64,000 nt of DNA from Dehalobacter sp. 12DCB1. GTDB lineage: Bacteria; Bacillota; Desulfitobacteriia; Desulfitobacteriales; Syntrophobotulaceae. The stretch is from positions 124,001-188,000 of the forward strand of contig NZ_POSF01000018.1 of assembly GCF_004343605.1 (NCBI RefSeq), given 5' to 3'. This document shows, piece after piece, positions 1-8,748 of the stretch (position 1 is the stretch's first letter; the number at the start of each line of letters is the position of its first letter). A program made the position numbers and the translations under genes. The notes under the pieces are model-generated. The model was not told where the DNA came from. It did not search any database and was given only the letters and a program-made list of their open reading frames with translations.

Positions 1-120
1 TAATTCGACAAATCTAGGGCGATTATTAGATTCTTACATATACTTTATTTTAAAATTTAATTTTATTTAGTTATTAAATATTTTTGAAGTTTTCTGTATG
101 AATTTTTTAGTCTATTCGCG

Positions 121-630
121 TTAAGCAGATTTTTGAACCAGATAAGGATACAGTTTCAGATATGCAAAGCTGTATACCCTCGTGGTGTATTCGGTAAGTG
201 CCAGGCTTTTATCCGCAATTGTAGTTACCCAGGCTTCATAACTTCTTGGCAGTCCAACGGGGAACATATGATTGGAAATAATATCCTGTTCTTTTTTATT
301 CAGTTCAAAGTATTTTTGCGCGTTTTTCACCGCAACCTTCGGATGATTGCGTGAATGCCGGTAGCTTTCCGCTAGCAAGTTCTTGTTTTTTCTTTTCTTA
401 AATTTGTATAAGTAGAAATCGTGTAGAAGTGCTCCTCTGATCGTCGAAATGACATCAAGTCTGAACTTCATGGCAATCTTATAAGATAGATAAGCAACGT
501 CCAGAGAGTGCTCAAAGACTGAGCCATGGTGATGCGGGATGACTCTCATTTTTTGGTATTCATCATGCTCGATAATGGGTCTGGCTACTGTAAGAAAATA
601 ATCATCATACTTTAATAATAATTTTTCCAT
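121..630 (-). CDS. HD-domain phosphohydrolase-like protein
   Basis: 169 aa soluble protein of the HD superfamily. Seen: a His-rich segment HHHGSVFEHS at residues 33-42 (H41 in the usual first metal-ligand place), the HD dyad at H70-D71 in ALLHDF, H121, and D140 in TTIADK, in the order expected for an HD metal site. Known: family members cut phosphomonoester or phosphodiester bonds, often in nucleotides, or are RNA/nucleotide-linked. Inferred: a metal-dependent hydrolase with unknown substrate. It stands alone behind its own promoter with a 12-bp palindrome on the transcription start, so it may be individually repressed. The product ends about 20 residues after D140. No signal peptide or membrane segment. 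Confidence 0.8.
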   Translation of the reverse strand: MEKLLLKYDDYFLTVARPIIEHDEYQKMRVIPHHHGSVFEHSLDVAYLSYKIAMKFRLDVISTIRGALLHDFYLYKFKKRKNKNLLAESYRHSRNHPKVAVKNAQKYFELNKKEQDIISNHMFPVGLPRSYEAWVTTIADKSLALTEYTTRVYSFAYLKLYPYLVQKSA

Positions 631-643
631 GATTGCTCCTAAC

Positions 644-689
644 TTAGTTAACTAAAACTTATTATATTAGAAACAAATCATAGTTTCAA
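644..689 (-). promoter_or_regulatory. Sigma-A-type promoter with palindromic operator for the HD gene
   Basis: On the minus strand TTGAAA (684-689) and TATAAT (661-666) are separated by exactly 17 bases. A perfect 12-bp palindrome, TTAGTTAACTAA (644-655), covers the predicted transcription start near 654. Such a position suits a repressor operator. The regulator is not identified. Confidence 0.6.
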
Positions 690-806
690 GGTTTTTTTAC
701 AATTTAATGGTGATTTTGTTATATTTCTTTAATATTATTTGGTACAACGTTATACTATTTTCAAGTAATTACAATTAAACATTTAGCATCAGAATTTTTA
801 GCGTCT

Positions 807-1652
807 TTATTTTCTGATATAAATCACACCAATTGTCTTTTGGCCACAGTGACTGGAAATCACGCAGCCTGCATTAGTAATCAAAATTTCTTTATGTGGA
901 TAAATGTCCTGCAGCGCGTACTTCAAATAGATGGCTTCCTCTTCACTTCCCAGGGAATGGGTGATGAAAATTCGTTTTGAGTCTACAGAATCCCGCCTAG
1001 CATTCTCTATCAATTTATCTAAGGCCTTTTTCTTTTCCCCGCGGACTTTATCAACAACAAGCATTTTTCCATTTTCTACACCGATGGTCGGCCGGATCTT
1101 TAGGACACTCCCCATTAGATTCTGCAGAACATTGCACCTACCGCCTTTATAAAGGTATTCCAACGTATCGATGACAAAGCTCACGTGGACCTTAGCAACT
1201 AAATCCCGGATCTTTACCGAAACTTCTTCTGCCTGGAGCCCCTGCTGGGCATATTCAGCGGCTGTAATGACCAAAGCCCCTATGCCTGTAGACAGGTTTT
1301 GCGAATCAATTATCCAGATTCTTCCCTGCGGAAATTCCGAAGCAGCAAGGACAGCATTTTGGTAAGATGAGGACATCTGAGCAGAAATGGTGATCACAAT
1401 AATATCCTGCTCCTGATCAAAACATCCCCGAAAACATTCTGCATATGCGTACGGTGTAGGAGCTGCAGTTTTCGGAAGCAACTTTTTTTCTTCAACGAGC
1501 TGAAAAAGCCTTGCCGGGATTAAGTCTACGCCATCCCGGTAAGTTTCTTCTCCAAAATCAACGTGCAGCGGAACAACATCAATATCATATTCTTGAAGTA
1601 ATTCTGCTGAAAGGTCATTGGTACTGTCGGTTATGATCTTAACCTTCCGCAT
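807..1652 (-). CDS. DegV family fatty-acid-binding protein
   Basis: 281 aa. Seen: the DegV opening KIITDSTNDLSAELLQEYDI, the SAQMSSSYQNA loop near residue 90, and the C-terminal SSHCGQKTIGVIYI. These match the DegV/FakB fold, in which a Thr, a Ser and a late His hold the carboxylate of a bound fatty acid. Known: FakB proteins present fatty acids to the kinase FakA; other DegV proteins are of unknown role. Inferred: a lipid-binding protein. No fakA gene is in the window. It ends 18 bases after the tautomerase gene upstream, so the two may share a transcript. Confidence 0.9.
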   Translation of the reverse strand: MRKVKIITDSTNDLSAELLQEYDIDVVPLHVDFGEETYRDGVDLIPARLFQLVEEKKLLPKTAAPTPYAYAECFRGCFDQEQDIIVITISAQMSSSYQNAVLAASEFPQGRIWIIDSQNLSTGIGALVITAAEYAQQGLQAEEVSVKIRDLVAKVHVSFVIDTLEYLYKGGRCNVLQNLMGSVLKIRPTIGVENGKMLVVDKVRGEKKKALDKLIENARRDSVDSKRIFITHSLGSEEEAIYLKYALQDIYPHKEILITNAGCVISSHCGQKTIGVIYIRK

Positions 1653-1670
1653 TCACACCACTCCTAAACA

Positions 1671-1892
1671 TTAATAACCTGGCTTTTTATACAACAGGCT
1701 TTCTTTGGCCAGGATGTCGGTATTATAAACCTCTTCGGTCCATTTTTGTTTGGCTATTTCTTCAAAAGAAACTGAAATATTCTTATCGGGAATTCCCATT
1801 ATTTCTGTCATTGCCTCGGCCATTTTGTCGGCTAAGGCTATTTTTTGTTCGTCACTTCGGCCGGGCCATAATTTTACAATGATATGCGGCAT
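1671..1892 (-). CDS. 4-oxalocrotonate tautomerase family protein
   Basis: 73 aa. Seen: the N-terminus MPHIIVKLWPGRSDEQK leaves Pro as the first residue after Met removal; in this family that proline is the catalytic base. The length is close to the short 4-OT subunit (about 62 aa), with roughly ten extra C-terminal residues ending in KKPGY. Known: small tautomerases move a proton in enol/keto compounds and work as oligomers. The substrate cannot be told from sequence. The strong SD sequence (AAAGGGGAG) 8 bases before the start supports this start. It lies directly upstream of the DegV gene on the same strand. Confidence 0.85.
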   Translation of the reverse strand: MPHIIVKLWPGRSDEQKIALADKMAEAMTEIMGIPDKNISVSFEEIAKQKWTEEVYNTDILAKESLLYKKPGY

Positions 1893-2053
1893 GATGAACT
1901 CCCCTTTGAAATAAATTTTATATAATTATCGATCATACTCTAAGTTATAACACAAATCTTAAAACTCGCATAGAATATTTGTTATTTTTTGGTGATACAC
2001 TATTCTTTATCTTCGTTCGAGTATTCCGGCCCAAATATTCCTGGTCATTCCTA

Positions 2054-2344
2054 TCACAATTTTAAATCGTCGAATGCCCGATCAGTTTCCGTGTTCATTG
2101 AATTCAGAAGTCCTTCCGCCTTTTCCTTCAGTTTTTCCGGGATATAGATTTCCACACCGAAATTGGTCATCCCCATATAGATCCGAAGATAGTCCCCAGC
2201 TTCATTATACTTTTTATAGAAGGGAATCCCTTCAGAATCAAGGATTGATCCAATAATATCCGCCTCAATTTCATTTGCAGCTTCAGTAATTAATATCCAT
2301 CTTTCTAGTTCAACATTATCATCTTGTTCATTGGGTTCCTTCAT
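2054..2344 (-). CDS. DUF2007-like putative signal-transducing protein
   Basis: 96 aa. Seen: the segment WILITEAANEIEADIIGSIL followed by DSEGIPFYKKY and a later VEIYIPEKLKEKAEGLL. This pattern, a beta strand, a helix holding an I/A-xx-LL core, 'EGIP', then a strand and helix, is typical of the small DUF2007 fold (GlnB-like ferredoxin fold). Known: family members are annotated as putative signal transducers without defined function. The N-terminus is strongly acidic (MKEPNEQDDNVELE). Single gene; neighbours give no clue. Confidence 0.6.
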   Translation of the reverse strand: MKEPNEQDDNVELERWILITEAANEIEADIIGSILDSEGIPFYKKYNEAGDYLRIYMGMTNFGVEIYIPEKLKEKAEGLLNSMNTETDRAFDDLKL

Positions 2345-2440
2345 TTGTATCCTTCCTTTCCAAAATAAATTTATATCGGTATATTTTTCATTATGATTAA
2401 ATCAAATAGCGTAATCGGATTGAGTAACCCAATTTTTTAA

Positions 2441-3178
2441 TCAGATCGTAGTATCTATCTTATCTTTTAATAATCTTAGACGGTAGCCATTCATAGCCGT
2501 ATCGCCTAGTTCTCCGAGCAGTCGGTAATTCGCTACTGCACCGACGAAGGCCCCGATGACGGGTACCAGCTGTAAAAGCTTGGCAAGATCTATATAATCT
2601 CTGTATTCCTGCTGAAAAGTGCGCCAATCAACTGTTTCCATTGAAATCGGGTGCCTGTAAATGTATTCATCCCAGTCCGAAATTCTTTGAAAGACCTGCA
2701 TCCGTTTCTCTCTACTGGAAAAAGCTAGCTGAAACAGGTGAAGGATATATAGTCTTTCCCTTAAATCTTTGACATCATATCCATAAATGCTTGCCATTTC
2801 AAATAAGAACTTAATCTTGATGCTTAAGAGCAGAGGAAAATCCGCAAGTCCAAGTAAAATACCGCCTGCTCCTGTGCCTGCCCCTTCCAGACTGGCCGTT
2901 TTTTTGTAGACACTGATTTTAGCCCAAGCAAGTCTGTCCCGTTCCTTCAGGTCAATATTTTTAAGCGCTTCCCTTGTCGTAAATTCAGATCCTGTCAAAA
3001 CAGCTCTCACCATATTTTTGATCGCAGCTGTGATGATCTCATGGGCTTTGTCCGGAATCAGCCTGTTCGTTCTGTTCTGAATATTTTTTGCTACCCTGTC
3101 GGTCAGTGATGCGTTCCTGGTCATTTTCCTTTGCCATTTTTTCAATTCTGCGAGTACCTTCATATCATATGCTTCCAC
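2441..3178 (-). CDS. EcsC family protein
   Basis: 245 aa. Seen: a hydrophobic Gly-rich segment GAGTGAGGILLGLADFPLLL (about residues 98-117) and a second, LVPVIGAFVGAVANYRLLGE, near residue 205-224, both hallmarks of EcsC proteins. Known: named after the third gene of the Bacillus ecs locus; biochemical role unknown, probably membrane-associated. The N-terminal 40 residues are basic and helical. The gene is divergent from the FAD/Rieske oxidoreductase that follows, with 132 bases between them. Confidence 0.8.
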   Translation of the reverse strand: MEAYDMKVLAELKKWQRKMTRNASLTDRVAKNIQNRTNRLIPDKAHEIITAAIKNMVRAVLTGSEFTTREALKNIDLKERDRLAWAKISVYKKTASLEGAGTGAGGILLGLADFPLLLSIKIKFLFEMASIYGYDVKDLRERLYILHLFQLAFSSREKRMQVFQRISDWDEYIYRHPISMETVDWRTFQQEYRDYIDLAKLLQLVPVIGAFVGAVANYRLLGELGDTAMNGYRLRLLKDKIDTTI

Positions 3179-3310
3179 CGGCGTAACTCCTTCGTCGCTT
3201 ATCTATAAAACTATTTTACTCGATTGCCGGATCATTGGATATTTTTATTTCATCTGCTAAAGATAATACTGTAAGATTTAAAAATTATTCACTTTCAGGA
3301 GGATAAACCG

Positions 3311-4867
3311 ATGAAAAATTATTCAATAGATTTTCAAAGGATGCCTCAGTCTTACTGGATAACTTCGACACCTCGGACAGATTATCCAGCCCTGAATGAG
3401 GACATTGAAGCCGACATTGCCATCATCGGCGGTGGAATTGTAGGGATTACTTCGGCTTTTCTCTTAAAGAAGGAAGGTTATAAGGTTGCTGTCCTTGAGG
3501 CTGACCGAATTCTTCAGGGTACAACGGGCCATACGACCGCCAAAATTACTTCCCAGCATTCCTTAATCTATGCAAAAATGCAGAAAAAATTTGGGGAAGA
3601 AAAAGCCCTGCAGTATGCACAAGCCAATGAAACTGCTCTAAAATTTATTGCCGGCCTTGTCCAAGATAACAACATAGACTGTGATTTTTTACGGCAAAAT
3701 GCCTATATTTTTACACAGCAGGATCGCTATATTCCGGAAATCATGGAAGAAGCCAAAATCGCTGAGAATTTCGGCATCAAAGCTTCTTTCCTGCGGGAAA
3801 TTCCTCTCCCGCTCCCGATTAAAGGCGCTGTTCGTTTTGATGACCAGGCTCAGTTTCATCCGCGAAAATATTTGCTCGCACTCGCTAAGGAAATACCTAG
3901 AAAGGGAAGTCATATTTTTGAACAAACCAAAGCTGTTGACATTCAGCAAGGCACCCCATGTTTAGTGCTCACCGATAACGGGCCAAGAATTGCTGCATCA
4001 AAGGTGATTATTGCGTCTCATTACCCTTATTATGAGGCTATGGGTTTATTTTTCACGAGACTCTATCCCGAACGTTCTTATGCTTTAGGTGTCAGAATCA
4101 AAGGAGATTATCCCGGAGGCATGTATATTTCTGCTGAAGACCCGACCCGTTCCCTACGTTCTCAACACGACAAGAAAAACAATCTGGTAATTGTTGGCGG
4201 CGAACATCACAAGACAGGTCAGGGAGAAGATACCCGCAATCATTACCTAAAACTCAGAGATTTTGCCAGGCAGCTTTTTGAGGTTGAGGATATCCCATAC
4301 TGGTGGTCCACACAGGATTATACAACGATGGATGAAATCCCTTATATCGGTAATCTCACATCCGATACACCTGATGTCTACGTCGCCACAGGGTTTGGCA
4401 AATGGGGAATGACCACAGGTACGGCCGCCGCTCTTATTTTCCGGGATCTGATCCTGAACGGCTACAGCCCCTGGATGGATATTTATTCCCCTTCCCGCTT
4501 TACACCGATCGCCTCAGCTAAAAATTTCGTCCAAGAAAACCTGAATGTTGCCAAACACCTGCTTTCTGGCAAACTATCATCCATCCCGGGCACAGCGGAA
4601 ATCCTCAAAGGCGAAGGCAAAATCATTAAATATGACGGCCAACGAGCAGGTGCCTATCGTGACCGGCAAGGGGCCCTGCATATTGTCGACACAACCTGCA
4701 CCCATCTCGGATGTGAATTGCAGTGGAATTCAGCTGAAACATCCTGGGACTGTCCCTGCCATGGATCCCGTTTTACCTATGAGGGTGAGATCATTGACAG
4801 TCCTGCGCAAAATAAATTAGAGCACATTCAGGAAGGCGAACAACAATCGTCTGGCCAGGAGTTTTAA
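3311..4867 (+). CDS. FAD-dependent oxidoreductase with C-terminal Rieske domain
   Basis: 518 aa. Seen: a dinucleotide-binding motif ADIAIIGGGIVGITSAFLL (about residues 35-53) opens a DadA-like FAD domain; a Rieske domain fills the last 90 residues with ligands C463-x-H465 (CTHLGC) and C481-x-x-H484 (CPCHGSRF). Known: this fusion is common in Bacillus and Clostridia, usually annotated as glycine/D-amino acid oxidase-like; the Rieske 2Fe-2S centre passes electrons to or from the flavin. Substrate unknown. The start has an AGGAGG ribosome site 7 bases upstream. Monocistronic, convergent with the inositol phosphatase gene. Confidence 0.9.
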   Translation: MKNYSIDFQRMPQSYWITSTPRTDYPALNEDIEADIAIIGGGIVGITSAFLLKKEGYKVAVLEADRILQGTTGHTTAKITSQHSLIYAKMQKKFGEEKALQYAQANETALKFIAGLVQDNNIDCDFLRQNAYIFTQQDRYIPEIMEEAKIAENFGIKASFLREIPLPLPIKGAVRFDDQAQFHPRKYLLALAKEIPRKGSHIFEQTKAVDIQQGTPCLVLTDNGPRIAASKVIIASHYPYYEAMGLFFTRLYPERSYALGVRIKGDYPGGMYISAEDPTRSLRSQHDKKNNLVIVGGEHHKTGQGEDTRNHYLKLRDFARQLFEVEDIPYWWSTQDYTTMDEIPYIGNLTSDTPDVYVATGFGKWGMTTGTAAALIFRDLILNGYSPWMDIYSPSRFTPIASAKNFVQENLNVAKHLLSGKLSSIPGTAEILKGEGKIIKYDGQRAGAYRDRQGALHIVDTTCTHLGCELQWNSAETSWDCPCHGSRFTYEGEIIDSPAQNKLEHIQEGEQQSSGQEF

Positions 4868-4895
4868 GAGCCAAATATCTCTCGGCAAATCTCTG

Positions 4896-5678
4896 CTAGT
4901 CGACCAAAGATATTCCCTTAAAGATCTGGCCAACAATATTCTCATTCCCTGCAATCAGGGATATCCCTCTCTTTTTCTCCAGAAGCACAACTTTTCCGCC
5001 TGCTTCCTCGACAAGCAGAATGCCTGCGGCAACATCCCAGGGACTTAAGTTAAGTTCCCAATAACCATCAATAATACCTGCGGCCACATTGGCAAGGTCA
5101 TAGGCGGCGGAGCCGATTCTGCGTATCCCTCTCGATCTGGGTACAAAGTATACGAAATAGTTCGTATTGTTATCCGGATTTTCAGACTGGTCGTACGGGA
5201 ACCCGGTCGAAAGCAAACATTCCTTCAACCTGGATTTAGCGGCAACGGTTATTTTTTTGCCGTTTAAGCTGGCTCCCTGACCACGCACTGCTTCAAAAAG
5301 CAGATCCAGCATCGGCATATAAACAACGCCTAGCACCGTTTCTTTCCTGTATTGAAGTGCAACCGATACTGCAAAGACCGGCAGCCCCTGCGCGTAATTC
5401 GTCGTTCCATCCAGCGGATCAATAATCCATAAATACTCCGAAACATTATTCTGATGAACTCCGGATTCCTCGGACAAAATGCTGTGGGCGGGGTATTTGG
5501 CTTGAATCGCTTTCAGAAAATAGTTTTCCGAAAGCTTATCGACCTCCGTCACCAAATCTACTTCCGTGGACTTCGTTTCAATAAAAAGATTTTTTTTACG
5601 GAAATCTTTTTTCTGAAGATTACCAACTTCTCTGACCCAGGTTTTAACATCACTTAAAATATTTTCAAGGTCCGACAT
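4896..5678 (-). CDS. Inositol monophosphatase family protein (SuhB-like)
   Basis: 260 aa, normal family length. Seen: the metal-binding motifs EESGV (about residue 70), WIIDPLDGTTNYAQGLPVFA (about 84-103) and SPWDVAAGILLVEEAGG near residue 212-228, in the family order. Known: these Mg-dependent enzymes remove phosphate from inositol-1-phosphate, NADP, fructose-1,6-bisphosphate or 3'-phosphoadenosine compounds; sequence alone does not separate them. It lies 32 bases downstream of the diguanylate cyclase gene and may share its transcript. Confidence 0.9.
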   Translation of the reverse strand: MSDLENILSDVKTWVREVGNLQKKDFRKKNLFIETKSTEVDLVTEVDKLSENYFLKAIQAKYPAHSILSEESGVHQNNVSEYLWIIDPLDGTTNYAQGLPVFAVSVALQYRKETVLGVVYMPMLDLLFEAVRGQGASLNGKKITVAAKSRLKECLLSTGFPYDQSENPDNNTNYFVYFVPRSRGIRRIGSAAYDLANVAAGIIDGYWELNLSPWDVAAGILLVEEAGGKVVLLEKKRGISLIAGNENIVGQIFKGISLVD

Positions 5679-5710
5679 GTCTGCCTCCTATAATGGTCGA
5701 ATGACCGTGT

Positions 5711-6850
5711 TTATTCAGAGAGCAATATTGATTTCATCAAGCTGATATCGTCGCTTTGTACATTGTTTTTACCCATCTCCTTGGCATTCAGCAATAGGGT
5801 GTCAACACGCTGCACGAAACTGTCTCTGCCTTCTTCCTTGCGCCAAGAATCTACTCCGAAACTGCAGGTTAGATGGCCGGAAGTGAAATCATAGTCTGAT
5901 ATTCTCTTTCTTATTCTTTCCGTTATTTCTACAGCCTCACCCTTATTGGTATTCGGTAGCAGAATAACGAATTCCTCTCCCCCCCAGCGGGCAAAGATAT
6001 CTGTTTCTCTTATCATTCCTTTGACCAGGTCCGTAACCTCCGTCAGAACCTTATCCCCAGTTAAATGTCCAAAGCAATCATTAATTTTCTTAAAATAGTC
6101 AATGTCGAAGATCATAAGTGAAAGATCACAAGAATATCTTTTCGCATAGGAGATCCATTTATCAAGCTCATCATCAAATTTCAGCCTGTTATAGATCCCG
6201 GTTAAAGGATCTCTAATGGACAGTTGAATCAGATCTCTGCCGTTTAGGAAATGAATTCTTTTAAAAAGGTGAGTCCTAAATGAAGCGGTGCTGCTCAGGG
6301 CCGTAACTAATAAGATATAAAAAATTACTGCGGAAAAATCCGAAGCTTCCATTTGCTCCAAAAAATAGATCGAAGCAGCAAAAAAAGTGACCCCAGCAAA
6401 TACGGAGACCATAATCATATTGATCCAACGGTTCGGGACTAAACAAACCGCTAAAATAATCGCGATAATACCAAAGGCTTGAATAAAGAAATCCGGAGAT
6501 TCATATTGACAGAAGACAAAAATAAATACAACGGATGCCATTATTTCATAAAGCGTAACCCAGAAACACAACGTTGAATACTTTTTTATGGATTTCATTC
6601 TGAAATAAAATATACCTATCAGGACCAAATAGGTTGTTCTTACCAAAAATATCAATTGAAATGCTTTCAGGTTCTTCACAAAAAAGAAGTCCGGAATAAT
6701 AAAGAGGAAATACAAGATTCCCAGAAAAAGTACGATTGGCCGGAGATACTTAAATAGAATAATAAACTCAGACGCTTCGTACTCCTTCTCTAATTTTTTA
6801 TCTGCAAATTCGCCAAAACGGTTGATCCTGCCAGTTTGGTTTTTCTTCAT
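5711..6850 (-). CDS. Membrane-anchored diguanylate cyclase (GGEEF)
   Basis: 379 aa. Seen: six or so hydrophobic segments between residues 25 and 190, then a GGDEF domain with RDPLTGIYNRLKFDDELD, the metal aspartate in FDIDYFKKIND, and an intact active-site loop ARWGGEEFVILLPNT. Known: an intact GG(D/E)EF loop makes cyclic-di-GMP from two GTP. No RxxD inhibitory site is obvious before the loop. Start chosen at the MKKNQTG methionine because GAGGG lies 7 bases upstream; a longer frame opening at 6898 would overlap the aldolase stop by 28 bases and has no ribosome site. Confidence 0.88.
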   Translation of the reverse strand: MKKNQTGRINRFGEFADKKLEKEYEASEFIILFKYLRPIVLFLGILYFLFIIPDFFFVKNLKAFQLIFLVRTTYLVLIGIFYFRMKSIKKYSTLCFWVTLYEIMASVVFIFVFCQYESPDFFIQAFGIIAIILAVCLVPNRWINMIMVSVFAGVTFFAASIYFLEQMEASDFSAVIFYILLVTALSSTASFRTHLFKRIHFLNGRDLIQLSIRDPLTGIYNRLKFDDELDKWISYAKRYSCDLSLMIFDIDYFKKINDCFGHLTGDKVLTEVTDLVKGMIRETDIFARWGGEEFVILLPNTNKGEAVEITERIRKRISDYDFTSGHLTCSFGVDSWRKEEGRDSFVQRVDTLLLNAKEMGKNNVQSDDISLMKSILLSE

Positions 6851-6870
6851 TGTTTTCCCTCTTTTACTCT

Positions 6871-7515
6871 CTACTGTCCATAATTTTCCGTGATCCACTG
6901 GTGAAGCAAATTAGCCTGCACAGGAGAAATCAATTTGGGCTTACCAATACTGACTACGCAAAAAGCAATCTTCGCAGCCTCTTCGACAAGCTGTGCATTG
7001 GCCAGGGCTTTATCAAGCGTCGATCCTACCGTCAACTGACCATGATTGCTCAGCAATACGGCATTTAGCTTGCCTAGTGCCTGGATCGTAGCCCCAGCCA
7101 GCTCCTCGGAACCCATTGGGAAAAAAGGAGCTGTTTCAAGTTTTCCACCCAGCACCGCAGCCATTTCGGCCAGTACGAGCGGAAAAGGCTCCTCCACACA
7201 GGCCCAAGCTGTAGCATAACAAGAATGGGTATGACAAACGCCGCATACATCTGGTCTTTTCTGGTAGGCAAGACAATGCATTCCGCTTTCGATCGAAGGT
7301 TTTCGGCTGCCATCGATTACGATCCGCTCCGTATTCATCACAATAATGTCTTCCGGTTTGACCACAGAATAATCCATTCCACTTGGGGTTATACATACAT
7401 AGCCTGTTTCAGGATCCCGTATACTGAAGTTTCCCATGGTCCGCATAATTAACCCGGACTGAAGGGCCTGTCCGGCAATATCAATAACCTGTTTTCTTTG
7501 TTCTTCCAAAAGCAT
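6871..7515 (-). CDS. Class II aldolase / adducin family protein (FucA-like)
   Basis: 214 aa. Seen: a glycine-rich substrate loop TMGNFSIRDP, the acidic residue in KPSIESGMH, the zinc ligands H-x-H in VCHTHSCYAT and a later His in LLSNHGQLTVG. Known: these are the features of L-fuculose- or L-ribulose-phosphate aldolases/epimerases and of methylthioribulose-1-phosphate dehydratase; the exact reaction differs by subgroup. Inferred: a zinc-dependent aldolase on a sugar phosphate. It lies 18 bases downstream of the DAHP synthase gene, which suggests co-transcription, but no pathway partner is present. Confidence 0.85.
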   Translation of the reverse strand: MLLEEQRKQVIDIAGQALQSGLIMRTMGNFSIRDPETGYVCITPSGMDYSVVKPEDIIVMNTERIVIDGSRKPSIESGMHCLAYQKRPDVCGVCHTHSCYATAWACVEEPFPLVLAEMAAVLGGKLETAPFFPMGSEELAGATIQALGKLNAVLLSNHGQLTVGSTLDKALANAQLVEEAAKIAFCVVSIGKPKLISPVQANLLHQWITENYGQ

Positions 7516-7533
7516 GGTCTTTGACCCCCGAGC

Positions 7534-8562
7534 TTAAACATTTTCAGCTATTTTATAAATTAATTCTTCCGTTTTCTCCCATCCCAGACAGGCATCGGTA
7601 ATGGACTTTCCATAGATATTCTCTCCGATCTCCTGCCTGCCTTCTACCAGATAGCTTTCAATCATTAGTCCCTTGATCATTTTATTCAGCAGCGGATCAT
7701 AGGTTCTGCTCGTAAGGACTTCCCTGGCAATCCGAGGCTGTTCATAGAAGCGCTTCATCGAATTGGCATGGTTGGTATCCACAATGATTGTTGGATTGGC
7801 CAGTTGAAGTTTTTCATATTCGTAGGCGGCATAGATTAAATCTTCATAATGATAATTCGGAATATTTCTGCCGGACGAATCTACAGCGCCTCTTAGGATT
7901 GCATGGGCAAGCGGATTGCCGGATGTTTCTATTTCCCAGCCGTTATAGATAAAATGATGCCCTTGTTGGGCGGCATAAATCGAATTCAGCATAACTGTTA
8001 TGTCTCCGCTCGTCGGGTTTTTCATGCCGACCGGTGTACATACCCCGCTGACGGTTAAGCGGTGCTGCTGGTTCTCCACAGAGCGCGCGCCAACTGCAAT
8101 GTATCCTAAAACATCGAGAAGATACGTGTAGTTTTCCGGATAAAGCATTTCATCAGCTGCCGGCATATGAAATTCCGACAGGGCTCGGATATGGAGCTTA
8201 CGAATTGCGATAATCCCCTCGCATAAATCAGGATCTTTGCTCGGGTCGGGCTGATGAACCATCCCTTTATAGCCTTCACCCGTAGTACGGGGCTTGTTGG
8301 TATAGATCCGCGGAATAATCAATATTCTTTCCTTGACTTTTTCCTGCACTACAGCGAGCTTTCCAATATATTCACATACCGAATCCTCATTATCTGCGGA
8401 ACATGGCCCGATGATCAGAATAAACCGGTTATCCTTGTTTTCTAAAATATTGCTGATCTGCTCGTCCCTGGCCTGTTTTATTTTTTTTATATGTTCAGGT
8501 AAAGGTATCTGTTCAATAATTTCCTCGGCCGTTGGTATTTTTTTGATAAATTTCATATTCAT
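7534..8562 (-). CDS. aroF: 3-deoxy-7-phosphoheptulonate synthase (class I)
   Basis: 342 aa. Condenses phosphoenolpyruvate and erythrose-4-phosphate, the first step of the shikimate pathway. Seen: ILIIGPCSADNEDSV near residue 49-62, IPRIYTNKPRTTGEGYKG, GVCTPVGMKNPTSGD and IIVDTNHANS, all AroFGH (class I alpha) signatures, at full family length. The pathway leads to chorismate, the precursor used by the menaquinone operon further along, but the two loci are 18 kb apart. Start: GAGGAG 10 bases before this ATG; a second ATG two codons later is also possible. A TATAAT box lies about 95 bases upstream. Confidence 0.93.
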   Translation of the reverse strand: MNMKFIKKIPTAEEIIEQIPLPEHIKKIKQARDEQISNILENKDNRFILIIGPCSADNEDSVCEYIGKLAVVQEKVKERILIIPRIYTNKPRTTGEGYKGMVHQPDPSKDPDLCEGIIAIRKLHIRALSEFHMPAADEMLYPENYTYLLDVLGYIAVGARSVENQQHRLTVSGVCTPVGMKNPTSGDITVMLNSIYAAQQGHHFIYNGWEIETSGNPLAHAILRGAVDSSGRNIPNYHYEDLIYAAYEYEKLQLANPTIIVDTNHANSMKRFYEQPRIAREVLTSRTYDPLLNKMIKGLMIESYLVEGRQEIGENIYGKSITDACLGWEKTEELIYKIAENV

Positions 8563-8748
8563 TCTATATAATCTCCTCTTGTATCATCATTCACCGAGAA
8601 TGCCGGTAAATCGGATAAGTCTGAATCGAACCGATCCTAGTGTGATAATATTGACTATCTATTAGGAATTATAGTACATTCTGCTCCTTTTTACATCCAT
8701 TAATTTGCATAGAGATCTTCGAGGTCTTTTGAATACGCTAGAATGTTC

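Noticed and set aside
8563-8748. Amino-acid riboswitch or T-box before DAHP synthase
   Set aside because: The leader is short (about 90 bases) and lacks the T-box consensus and a terminator hairpin; only ATCGG/CCGAT pairing is visible.
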